From NCBI GenBank assembly GCA_021814855.1, contig JAKAHQ010000025.1:1-10265 (forward strand): a stretch of DNA of 10,265 nucleotides, read 5' to 3'. The notes beneath the pieces were generated by a model, which was not told the origin of the DNA, did not search any database, and saw only the letters and a program-made list of their open reading frames with translations. This DNA is from Bacteroidota bacterium (GTDB lineage Bacteria > Bacteroidota > Ignavibacteria > Ignavibacteriales > Melioribacteraceae). Position numbers and translations under genes: made by a program. Positions 1-5,869 of this stretch are shown piece after piece; position 1 is the first letter of the stretch; each line of letters opens with the position of its first letter.

Positions 1-588
1 TTGGGTGCCGAAACGGAGCGGTTTAATTTTTTGTCCGGCCTCGCTGTCGCGTATTAATGTTTCCAGCCGCTTTGTTCTTGTCGATTCCTGCTTTGCGCTC
101 GTTACCCACTTTTTAGTTACCTTTTGAACAGACGGCGGCAGCGAAGTAAAAAATGCCCAGGCTTTTTTATTCGTCTTGAACTTCTTCTCGTAGTCGGCCA
201 AAAATTCTACGGGATTATTTTCGTAAGTATAAACGCGGGATTTATGTTCTAATCTTTTTTGAAATGCAGCCAGACCTTCGGGTTTCATTAATCCAGCTTT
301 GGTAAGCTCTTCTACTTTTTTGATGTTGACGGCGCTCCAAATACTTGTCTGTTTTCTTGGCGTGAATCGAATGCAGTAACTTTTGTCGTCGATAGATTTC
401 CGTATGCCGTCAATCCAGCCGAAGCAAAGAGCTTCATCAACAGATTGAGGCCATGTTATGCTTGCTTTGCCGGTTCCGATTTTATAGTAACCGACAAGCA
501 ACTCTTTTTCCTTCCGGTGATTTTTTTCAAACCACTTTCGGAAATCCGATTGCGACTTAAAAAATCGAGGTTCACTGCTGTTGTTCAT
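1..588 (-). CDS. YdeI/OmpD-associated family protein (3' end outside window)
   Basis: The reading frame starts at ATG 588..586 and stays open for 196 codons to the window edge without a stop, so the C-terminus is cut off. Family members are usually about 190-200 residues, so probably little is missing. The central block (residues about 52-94) carries the family signature EALCFGWIDGIRKSID, then RFTPRKQTSIWSAVNIKKVEEL. The C-terminal part, about 140-190 (FKTNKKAWAFFTSLPPSVQ, then WVTSAKQESTRTKRLETLI), matches the OmdA-like domain. The family is loosely tied to bacteriocin and polymyxin resistance in enterics, but its biochemical role is poorly defined, so no function is assigned. The protein has no signal peptide and is predicted to be cytoplasmic. 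Only a weak purine stretch (aaaagaaaa) precedes the start. It is divergent from the phosphatase gene, with 118 bp between them. Confidence 0.85.
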   Translation of the reverse strand, partial: MNNSSEPRFFKSQSDFRKWFEKNHRKEKELLVGYYKIGTGKASITWPQSVDEALCFGWIDGIRKSIDDKSYCIRFTPRKQTSIWSAVNIKKVEELTKAGLMKPEGLAAFQKRLEHKSRVYTYENNPVEFLADYEKKFKTNKKAWAFFTSLPPSVQKVTKKWVTSAKQESTRTKRLETLIRDSEAGQKIKPLRFGTQ

Positions 589-653
589 CAGTTTTTCTTT
601 TGCACAGATAATTTGCTACTGGGATTTAACAATAATTATTTTAAGGCACCACT

Positions 654-661
654 TAATTTTG
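654..661 (+). promoter_or_regulatory. Possible -7 box (TAATTTTG) upstream of the histidine phosphatase gene
   Basis: TAATTTTG matches the TAnnTTTG -7 element known from Bacteroidota promoters and lies 45 bp upstream of the GTG start. No TTG/TTTG -33 element is seen at the expected distance, so this is a weak candidate in an AT-rich region. Confidence 0.25.
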
Positions 662-706
662 AAATAAAAGATAAAAATATTCTGGCGATTAGATTAGGGC
701 ACGGCA

Positions 707-1252
707 GTGAAAATTGGATTGGTCCGTCATTTCAAAGTTGATTATAAAAGCCACAACCCATTTTACTATCCGGATGAGTTTCGTTTAGCTATGAAGAAAT
801 ACGATGAAGCGGAGGTCATAATTGATAAGACGGATTTAGGAGGAATTGATTGGGAAATATGTTTTTCGAGTTCGTTAAAACGCGCAAGTATAACTGCTCA
901 ATCTATTTTCACTGGAGATATTATTGAAACGGATCTTTTGCGGGAAGTCTCTCTTTTACCGTTTACAAATATAAATTTCAAACTTCCCTGGTTTGTTTGG
1001 CATATTGGGGCAAGGGTTGCCTGGGCTAAAAATTCCAAATCGCAGGCGGAAACAAAACAAGAAACATCGGAGCGGATGAAATTAATCTACGATAACATAA
1101 TCGATTCGCAGCGGCAAAATGTATTGTTAGTAACCCACGGCTTTTTTATGAAATGTTTTTCTGGTTTTCTTTCCAGCAAGGGTTTTGAAGGAAGTATTGA
1201 TCCGTTTCCGCATAACGGCCGTTTATATCTTTACAAAAAAAATGAAAGGTGA
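707..1252 (+). CDS. Histidine phosphatase superfamily protein (phosphoglycerate-mutase-like fold)
   Basis: This 181-residue cytoplasmic protein carries all core catalytic positions of the histidine phosphatase superfamily. The N-terminal MKIGLVRH gives Arg7 and the phospho-acceptor His8. The SSSLKRASITAQ block gives the second Arg (59), LLREV gives an acidic Glu80, and VTHGFFMK gives the second His (144). Substrate cannot be deduced; the family includes sugar-phosphate phosphatases, CobC-like enzymes, SixA-like enzymes and mutases, and nothing here marks cofactor-dependent mutase activity. The start is GTG at 707. An in-frame TAG at 695 excludes upstream starts, and AGGG at 696-699 lies 7 nt ahead as a ribosome site. 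The tag gene follows after 4 bp and is probably co-transcribed. Confidence 0.88.
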   Translation: MKIGLVRHFKVDYKSHNPFYYPDEFRLAMKKYDEAEVIIDKTDLGGIDWEICFSSSLKRASITAQSIFTGDIIETDLLREVSLLPFTNINFKLPWFVWHIGARVAWAKNSKSQAETKQETSERMKLIYDNIIDSQRQNVLLVTHGFFMKCFSGFLSSKGFEGSIDPFPHNGRLYLYKKNER

Positions 1253-1256
1253 GGAA

Positions 1257-1829
1257 ATGAAAATGCGTTGCGCGTGGGCGGGTAGCGATCCGCTTTATCA
1301 AAAATATCACGATGAAGAATGGGGAGTTCCCGTTCATGACGACCGCAAACTTTTTGAGATGCTGATCCTGGAGGGAGCGCAAGCGGGGCTTAGCTGGATA
1401 ACTATTTTGCGCAAAAGAGAAAACTATCGCAAAGCGTTTTCAAATTTTGACGCCAAGAAAATTGCAAGGTACGATTCAGCTAAGATTGATGAGCTGCTGC
1501 AAAATAAGGGAATTATCCGGAACAGATTGAAAATAAATGCCGCTATTACAAACGCAAAATTATTCCTGGAAGTACAAAAAGAATTTGGCTCTTTCGATAA
1601 ATACATTTGGCAGTTCGTGGGCTACGGTCAGATAAAAAACAGTTGGAAAAGCATTAAAGAAAATCCGGCTAAGACAGACCAATCCGATGCTATGAGTAAA
1701 GATTTAAAAAAACGCGGATTCAAATTTGTCGGATCGACAATTTGTTACGCTTTTATGCAAGCAGTAGGAATGGTAAACGATCATATAACGGATTGCTTTC
1801 GATATCCGGAAATCAGCCGTCGGGGATAA
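1257..1829 (+). CDS. tag: DNA-3-methyladenine glycosylase I
   Basis: This 190-residue base-excision repair enzyme removes N3-methyladenine from alkylated DNA. Similarity to E. coli Tag (187 residues) runs end to end: RCAWAGSDPLYQKYHDEEWG at the start, LEGAQAGLSWITILRKRENY (helix-hairpin region containing catalytic-type Glu39), then LKKRGFKFVGSTICYAFMQA and GMVNDHITDCFRYP. The Tag zinc site is intact: Cys5, His18, His176 and Cys180. The start is a choice between in-frame ATGs at 1242, 1257 and 1263. The ribosome-site-like AGGTGAGG (1247-1254) favours 1257 or 1263, and both give the N-terminus expected from E. coli Tag (MKMRC or MRC). The gene lies 4 bp after the phosphatase stop, so translational coupling is likely. 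No hairpin terminator is visible after its stop. Confidence 0.97.
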   Translation: MKMRCAWAGSDPLYQKYHDEEWGVPVHDDRKLFEMLILEGAQAGLSWITILRKRENYRKAFSNFDAKKIARYDSAKIDELLQNKGIIRNRLKINAAITNAKLFLEVQKEFGSFDKYIWQFVGYGQIKNSWKSIKENPAKTDQSDAMSKDLKKRGFKFVGSTICYAFMQAVGMVNDHITDCFRYPEISRRG

Positions 1830-1933
1830 ACTTAGTTTTACTATCGAAAATTAAATAATCTCTATTTACAATTATCCTACCGCTTGTTATGTTGCTTCGG
1901 CATTTTTTCCTTTTGGCGGCTCTTGACCGTTGT

Positions 1934-1939
1934 TATAAA
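1934..1939 (+). promoter_or_regulatory. Possible -10 box (TATAAA) for the small secreted protein gene
   Basis: TATAAA lies 61 bp upstream of the ATG at 2001. A poor -35-like TTTTGG sits 17 bp further upstream. The preceding 1830-1930 stretch holds no gene or clear hairpin. Weak candidate. Confidence 0.25.
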
Positions 1940-1989
1940 TAAAGCGAAGTAATTTTTTCTAACCAACTAAATTAAAACCATAGTGCTTT

Positions 1990-1995
1990 AAGGAG
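1990..1995 (+). promoter_or_regulatory. Ribosome binding site that sets the start at 2001
   Basis: AAGGAG lies 5 nt before ATG 2001. An in-frame GTG at 1995 overlaps this element and so is very unlikely to be the start. Confidence 0.8.
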
Positions 1996-2000
1996 TGCTC

Positions 2001-2366
2001 ATGAAAAAAAGTGTTTTATTCTTAACTGTTCTGTTTGTTTGTGTTCTTGCAAAAGGAATTTATGCCCAGGATGCAAAACAAAATTTTACTCTTGTCAATC
2101 AAACCGGTGTTGTTATTAATGAAGTTTATATTACGCCTCACGAAGCAAACGAATGGGGCGAAGATATTCTTGGGCGGGACGCGCTCGATACCAACCAAGA
2201 ATGCGATATTCAATTTCACCCCAAGGAAAATGCTTGTATGTGGGATTTAAGAATTACCGATAGAGAAGGAAATGCTCTCGAATGGGAAAACCTTGATTTG
2301 TGCAAAGCCGTAAAAATTACTCTCCACTACAGCGACGGTAAAGCCTGGGCGGATATAGACGAATAG
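2001..2366 (+). CDS. Small secreted protein of unknown function (WGEDILG motif)
   Basis: The 121-residue product begins with a clear signal peptide: MKK, a hydrophobic stretch at about 5-17, and a likely signal peptidase I site after IYA (22|23). The mature part of about 99 residues is mostly predicted beta strand. It begins FTLVNQTGVVINEVYITP and continues with EWGEDILGRDAL, the segment ACMWDLRITDREG and DLCKAVKITLHY. Three cysteines remain after cleavage (68, 79, 101). I have a general impression of similar short exported proteins with a 'TLVNxTG...EWGEDxLG...WDLxxxDxxG...IDLCK' layout in other bacteria, but I cannot name the family or a function. A strong ribosome site precedes the start and a hairpin terminator follows, so it is probably a single-gene unit. 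Confidence 0.75.
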   Translation: MKKSVLFLTVLFVCVLAKGIYAQDAKQNFTLVNQTGVVINEVYITPHEANEWGEDILGRDALDTNQECDIQFHPKENACMWDLRITDREGNALEWENLDLCKAVKITLHYSDGKAWADIDE

Positions 2367-2388
2367 AAAATCTTTTTAATAGATTAAG

Positions 2389-2416
2389 AAAGGCTTGAGA
2401 AATCAAGCCTTTTTTG
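2389..2416 (+). terminator. Rho-independent terminator after the small secreted protein gene
   Basis: The stem aggcttga / tcaagcct with a GAAA loop is followed by a run of T (2410-2415). A-rich bases precede the stem and extend the pairing. It lies 22 bp after the stop at 2366. Confidence 0.88.
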
Positions 2417-2443
2417 TTACGCGGCAAGAAAAATTTTTTTTGA

Positions 2444-2456
2444 CGGTTAATAACCG
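2444..2456 (+). repeat. 13-bp perfect dyad, CGGTTA-A-TAACCG
   Basis: This short inverted repeat with one central base lies between the terminator at 2389-2416 and the lipoprotein promoter at 2544. It is about 88 bp upstream of the -35 box. It could be an upstream operator or simply chance in AT-rich DNA. Confidence 0.35.
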
Positions 2457-2543
2457 GTTGAGAGAATTAAAACGGAGACTGGAATTTGACCATGAGAGAT
2501 CATTCAACTATTAAACCTCGAAGTTTACTTTTTTGTCAATTGT

Positions 2544-2572
2544 TTGTCCGAATTGAAAATTTATCTTATAAT
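2544..2572 (+). promoter_or_regulatory. Sigma70-like promoter for the lipoprotein gene
   Basis: TTGTCC (2544-2549), a 17-bp spacer and a perfect TATAAT (2567-2572). Transcription would begin near 2579, giving a leader of about 18 nt that contains the GGAGG ribosome site at 2587-2591. Confidence 0.6.
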
Positions 2573-2596
2573 TAACCTTCCAAGCCGGAGGCATTT

Positions 2597-3487
2597 ATGA
2601 ATGTAAAAAAGTTTTTCCCAAAAGCGCTGGGCGGATTGTTTGCCTTTTCTGTTCTAATCTTTCTTGCCGGGTGCGGTTCATCTAAAGAAATGATGAGCAC
2701 GTATCAAAGCGGCGATATTAAAATCGACGGAGATATTTCTGATTGGGGAAAAAGTATTCAAAGAATTCCCGACAACAGTTTTTCTCTCGGGTTTAAGAAC
2801 GACGATAAATTCCTTTACATTTCGCTTACCACTGAGGACCGCTCGAAAATATTTCAAATGTTCCGTGCGGGATTTATTGTCTGGCTTGAACCCGAAAGCG
2901 GCGACTACAAAACTTTCGGAATTAAATATCCTCTGCCTGGCGAGCAAAACGATATGCCGCAGATGCAGGATATGAACGGGGAAGGAATTAACAGGGAAGG
3001 GGACAGGCGTGAATCGATGAACGGCGAGGGAATGGACAGAGAAAGAATGCCACGCGAAAATATGTTTGAGAAAATGTTAATTACCCAAAATGAATTTGAA
3101 ATTGTTAACAAGGACAAATACCCGCTTATTGCCTTGCCTCTTGTGAATAAAGACGGAATAGAAGCTAAGCTGGCTTTTCATCGCGAGCAATTTGTTTATG
3201 AGCTGAAAATACCGTTGGCCGGCAATAAGCAATATTCTTTTGTAGCCGGCGCTTTACCCGGTGATAAACTAAAGATTAAATTTGAAACAGAACAATTGGA
3301 AAGACCGAAGATGAATGAGGATAGAGGCGGCATGAGAATGTCCGGCGAAGAACCCGGCGAAGGTGAAATGGGCGGCGGCAGAGGCGGAAGACGTGAAGGA
3401 ATGCGCAGCGGCGGAAGGCTTAGCGGCAGAACCGCTCCTTTAAATTATACTGTTGAATTAAATTTGGTAAGTCAACCAATAAAATAA
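2597..3487 (+). CDS. Lipoprotein with a CBM9/DOMON-like beta-sandwich and Met/Gly/Arg/Glu-rich inserts
   Basis: The 296-residue product has a lipoprotein signal: a hydrophobic stretch at 11-24 and lipobox LAGC with the lipidated Cys at 26. Residues about 38-110 contain SGDIKIDGDISDWG, then a beta-rich stretch with FKNDDKFLYISLTTEDRS and FIVWLEPES. This opening is typical of CBM9-like/DOMON-like domains, some of which bind sugars or haem; the ligand here is unknown. Two low-complexity segments break the domain: 115-156, with a tandem duplication (126-140 and 141-155, both beginning MNGEG), and 234-278, rich in Gly, Arg, Glu and Met. Ordered beta segments lie between and after them (for example QFVYELKIPLAG and LNYTVELNLV). 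GGAGG lies 5 nt before the ATG. It is flanked by its own promoter and terminator, so it is probably monocistronic. A cell-envelope role is inferred only from the lipobox. Confidence 0.85.
   Translation: MNVKKFFPKALGGLFAFSVLIFLAGCGSSKEMMSTYQSGDIKIDGDISDWGKSIQRIPDNSFSLGFKNDDKFLYISLTTEDRSKIFQMFRAGFIVWLEPESGDYKTFGIKYPLPGEQNDMPQMQDMNGEGINREGDRRESMNGEGMDRERMPRENMFEKMLITQNEFEIVNKDKYPLIALPLVNKDGIEAKLAFHREQFVYELKIPLAGNKQYSFVAGALPGDKLKIKFETEQLERPKMNEDRGGMRMSGEEPGEGEMGGGRGGRREGMRSGGRLSGRTAPLNYTVELNLVSQPIK
2972..3061 (+). repeat. Two imperfect 45-bp tandem repeats inside the lipoprotein gene
   Basis: Unit 1 is 2972-3016 and unit 2 is 3017-3061. Each encodes 15 residues starting MNGEG and continuing with (I/M)(N/D)RE. 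Identity is highest in the first 27 bases and fades towards the 3' half. The length is a multiple of three, so copy number changes would keep the frame. Confidence 0.75.
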
Positions 3488-3496
3488 TTACTATAA

Positions 3497-3524
3497 AAAA
3501 GCCCCGAAAATCTTCGGGGCTTTT
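3497..3524. terminator. Bidirectional rho-independent terminator
   Basis: The GC-rich stem GCCCCGAA / TTCGGGGC (3501-3508 with 3513-3520) has a 4-nt loop and is flanked by A-run and T-run on either side. It can therefore end transcription from both strands. It lies between the convergent ends of the lipoprotein gene (3487) and amt (3547). Confidence 0.93.
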
Positions 3525-3546
3525 AAACAATACTACATTATCATTC

Positions 3547-4767
3547 TTAATCCTCTTCGTATGCCATCTCCCCGTGCAGTGAACTGTCAAGTCCTGCAAT
3601 TTCTTCTTCATGTGTAACTTTAACAGGCGTAATTAAATTAATAACCTTCAGCATAATATATGTAAACACAAAACAATAAACGCAAATTGCAATCACGGAT
3701 ATTACTTCTTTAAAAAAGAATTCTGCTGAACCACCGATAAACAATCCCTCTACTTTAACAGCAGGATTTACCGCTTTAGTAGCTAATAGGCCCAACATAA
3801 TTATTCCAATCAATCCTCCAACTCCGTGAACGCCCCAAACGTCAAGCGCGTCATCCCATTTAAAATGGTTTTTAAGACTTACTGCAAAGTAACACACAAT
3901 TCCGGATACGATTCCTATTATTGCAGCGCAGCCAATGGTTACATAACCTGCTGCGGGTGTTATTGTTGCAAGACCCGCTACCGAGCCTGTTAAAAGCCCG
4001 ATGAGTTTCGGTTTCTTTTCGAGTGCCCATGCTAAAAACAACCATGTTACTGCAGCAAATGATGCAGCTACATCGGTATTAAGAAATGCTGATACGGCAA
4101 TTGTGTCAACTTTCAATTCGCTCCCTCCGTTGAATCCATACCATCCAAACCAAAGCAGGCCAGTTCCAATAGCAACCAGAGGTAAGCTATGTGGCCCTCG
4201 TTCAAAAACTTTTCTTTTACCGACATAAAATACAGAAGCTAATGCCGCCATACCCGCGCTTGCATGGACCACAATACCGCCTGCAAAATCGAGAACTCCC
4301 CATTTTGCCAAAATTCCATTTCCCCAAATCATGTGTACTAACGGAAAGTAAACAAAAATTAACCAGATTGTTAAGAATAATACGTAAGCGGGAAATCTTA
4401 CTCTGTTTGCAAATGCGCCTGTTATTAATGCGGGTGTAATAATTGCAAACATCATTTGATAAGCAACGAATACGTATAAAGGTATTTCATTGTTCCCGAA
4501 GAAAGCCGAATTGATACTTACACCGGAGAGAAAAACCATATTTAAATTGCCGATAATTCCCCCTTCTCCACCGCTGAAACATAATGAATAACCAAATGCG
4601 AACCAGAGAACCGTTGTCCATCCAAGCGAAAAAAAACTCTGGATCATTATTGTTAATACATTCTTTCTGCCGACAAGACCGCCGTAAAACAGTGCAAGAC
4701 CCGGGGTCATAAGCATTACTAAACTTGCCGAAACAAGCATGAAAGCGATACTTCCGGAATTAAACAT
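3547..4767 (-). CDS. amt: Ammonium transporter, Amt/MEP/Rh family
   Basis: This 406-residue inner-membrane channel moves ammonium/ammonia into the cell. It has the usual eleven hydrophobic segments and aligns closely with mature E. coli AmtB. Every key residue is present: periplasmic gate Phe107 (YQMMFAIITP), Trp148 (HMIWGNG), Asp160 in LDFAGG, pore His168 (VVHAS), second gate Phe212 with Ser216 (GFNGGS), and second pore His314 (WGVHGVGG). The cytoplasmic tail HEEEIAGLDSSLHGEMAY matches the tail that carries the GlnK-dependent gating region, so PII regulation is plausible. No glnK/glnB gene lies in the window, although amt and glnK are often linked. No separate cleavable signal peptide is evident. 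GAGG lies 6 nt before the ATG, and a sigma70-like promoter lies further upstream. A divergent LytTR regulator is the neighbour. Confidence 0.97.
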   Translation of the reverse strand: MFNSGSIAFMLVSASLVMLMTPGLALFYGGLVGRKNVLTIMIQSFFSLGWTTVLWFAFGYSLCFSGGEGGIIGNLNMVFLSGVSINSAFFGNNEIPLYVFVAYQMMFAIITPALITGAFANRVRFPAYVLFLTIWLIFVYFPLVHMIWGNGILAKWGVLDFAGGIVVHASAGMAALASVFYVGKRKVFERGPHSLPLVAIGTGLLWFGWYGFNGGSELKVDTIAVSAFLNTDVAASFAAVTWLFLAWALEKKPKLIGLLTGSVAGLATITPAAGYVTIGCAAIIGIVSGIVCYFAVSLKNHFKWDDALDVWGVHGVGGLIGIIMLGLLATKAVNPAVKVEGLFIGGSAEFFFKEVISVIAICVYCFVFTYIMLKVINLITPVKVTHEEEIAGLDSSLHGEMAYEED

Positions 4768-4876
4768 AAAGAACCTCAGCTAATTGAAAATTAATAAATG
4801 CGATATTCAAAGAACCGGAATGCTGTCTTGCTTTTGAGAAGTTGACATTATCATTACAGTTCAATGATGTGAATTT

Positions 4877-4900
4877 GGATTTAATATTTTTTTTAAATCC
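4877..4900. repeat. Inverted repeat GGATTTAA-N8-TTAAATCC overlapping the amt promoter
   Basis: Perfect 8-bp arms (4877-4884 and 4893-4900) separated by 8 nt. The dyad covers most of the spacer and the whole -10 box of the amt promoter on the minus strand. A bound dimer would block RNA polymerase, so this is a candidate operator. The sequence is AT-rich, which lowers the weight. Confidence 0.5.
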
Positions 4901-4909
4901 GTATGTCAA
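4881..4909 (-). promoter_or_regulatory. Sigma70-like promoter for amt
   Basis: Read on the minus strand: a perfect -35 TTGACA (4909-4904), a 17-bp spacer with an eight-base A run, and -10 TATTAA (4886-4881). Transcription would begin near 4874, giving a leader of about 107 nt before the ATG at 4767. Confidence 0.55.
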
Positions 4910-4960
4910 ACTGAAAAATATCATGCGGATGTAATAATGCTTTTCAACGAACGGCACATT

Positions 4961-4980
4961 TTTGTCTTAAACGGGACAAA
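4961..4980. repeat. Inverted repeat TTTGTC-N8-GACAAA in the amt/LytTR-regulator intergenic region
   Basis: A 20-bp dyad with 6-bp perfect arms, about 52 bp upstream of the amt -35 box and 119 bp upstream of the LytTR regulator start. Geometry and position fit an operator for a dimeric regulator. The rest of the 331-bp intergenic stretch (4768-5098) shows only the two promoter candidates, the other dyad and no convincing gene. Confidence 0.4.
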
Positions 4981-5052
4981 CACAGCTTATATTCAAGAAT
5001 TTTGTTCAATATACTTGCTAACTAAAAGAGTGTTTAGAACTTCAAATGAAAA

Positions 5053-5081
5053 TCGCCATGATGTTTTATATTTTTTATAAT
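5053..5081 (+). promoter_or_regulatory. Possible sigma70-like promoter for the LytTR regulator gene
   Basis: TCGCCA (4 of 6 to TTGACA) is followed by a 17-bp spacer and a perfect TATAAT at 5076-5081. The start would be near 5088, leaving a leader of only about 11 nt, which fits the lack of a ribosome site before TTG 5099. Confidence 0.4.
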
Positions 5082-5098
5082 CTAATAAAAGTACTTTC

Positions 5099-5863
5099 TT
5101 GAAAAAAGTTCTGATCATTGAAAATGCAGGCGATACGCAAGATAATCTGAAATCGATTTTATCTAGCGCAGATTTTGAGATTTTCTTTTCACACGATAAA
5201 CGGGATGGATTAAAAATAGCAACGCGCTATTTGCCGGATCTTATCTTGTTCTGCTTTACAAACGGTAGCGGAGACAGGGAGTGTGTAAGAAAATTCTATT
5301 CGGATGAAGCGCTTGCCTCCGTGCCGTTAATTGTCCTTGCAAAAAAATCTTCTTTTGAAGAGCAACGATGTGTAATGGAATTGGGCGCAGATGATTATAT
5401 TCCATTTGAATTTATGGAGAAAAGCCTTTTAAATTCCATCCAAAATAGATTTACAAAGTTATCTCGCTTGAAACAATCCATTTATAATTCTGTTAACACG
5501 TTTGATGAATGCAACGAACCGGTTAAAAGGGATGATCACATACTTGTGAAGATTGGAAACAATCTAAAGCTGGTTGAGTTTACGGATATAGTCTGTATTA
5601 CGGCAATGAAAGAATACAGCAAGATGATAACCAAGGATAATTACAAAATAATAGTAAGGAAATCTTTAAGGAGATGGGTTAAGATATTGCCCGCAAAATT
5701 ATTTTTACGCATTCACCGCGCTACAATAATCAATATAAACTATATTGAAAAAATCAATAGGACGAACGAACGCACGTATACTGCTCACTTAAAGAATATA
5801 AAAGAGACTTTCGATTTCAGTCATCGTTACGCGAATATAATGAGGCGTACATTTCCAACATAA
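5099..5863 (+). CDS. LytTR-family regulator with a degenerate (pseudo-) receiver domain
   Basis: The 254-residue product has a receiver-like N-terminus (about 1-120) and a LytTR DNA-binding domain (about 146-252). The LytTR part is clear: LVKIGNNLKLVEFTDIVCI, MKEYSKMIT and FLRIHRATIININYIEKI. Start is TTG 5099, giving MKKVLIIEN, a normal receiver opening. The receiver keeps the fold landmarks (LPDLIL, VPLIVLA, LGADDY) but not the chemistry. The acidic pair is Glu8-Asn9, the phosphorylatable Asp is Cys52, the switch Thr/Ser is Ala81 and the conserved Lys is Phe103. Ordinary Asp phosphorylation is therefore unlikely and no histidine kinase lies nearby. It may respond to protein levels, redox state or a ligand instead. 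It is divergent from amt, and its target genes are unknown. Its stop is 6 bp from the end of convergent alaS. Confidence 0.9.
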   Translation: MKKVLIIENAGDTQDNLKSILSSADFEIFFSHDKRDGLKIATRYLPDLILFCFTNGSGDRECVRKFYSDEALASVPLIVLAKKSSFEEQRCVMELGADDYIPFEFMEKSLLNSIQNRFTKLSRLKQSIYNSVNTFDECNEPVKRDDHILVKIGNNLKLVEFTDIVCITAMKEYSKMITKDNYKIIVRKSLRRWVKILPAKLFLRIHRATIININYIEKINRTNERTYTAHLKNIKETFDFSHRYANIMRRTFPT

Positions 5864-5869
5864 GGAAAA

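Noticed and set aside
445..741. Open frame of 98 codons on the plus strand
   Set aside because: It lies mainly antisense to the clearly recognisable YdeI-family gene on the minus strand, and its sequence shows no family pattern.
4842..4870. TTGACA on the plus strand in the amt/regulator intergenic region
   Set aside because: The hexamer 17 bp downstream is TGATGT, which is not a convincing -10, and the next plus-strand gene starts about 230 bp away.
4760..4957. 65-codon minus-strand frame upstream of amt
   Set aside because: It spans the amt promoter, overlaps the amt start and has no ribosome site or recognisable sequence. It is most likely a leader-region chance frame.
4952..4966. Sigma54-like CGGCAC...TTTTGTC upstream of amt and the regulator
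   Set aside because: The invariant GC expected 10 bases after GG is TC, so the key -12 element is missing, and no NtrC-type site was seen.
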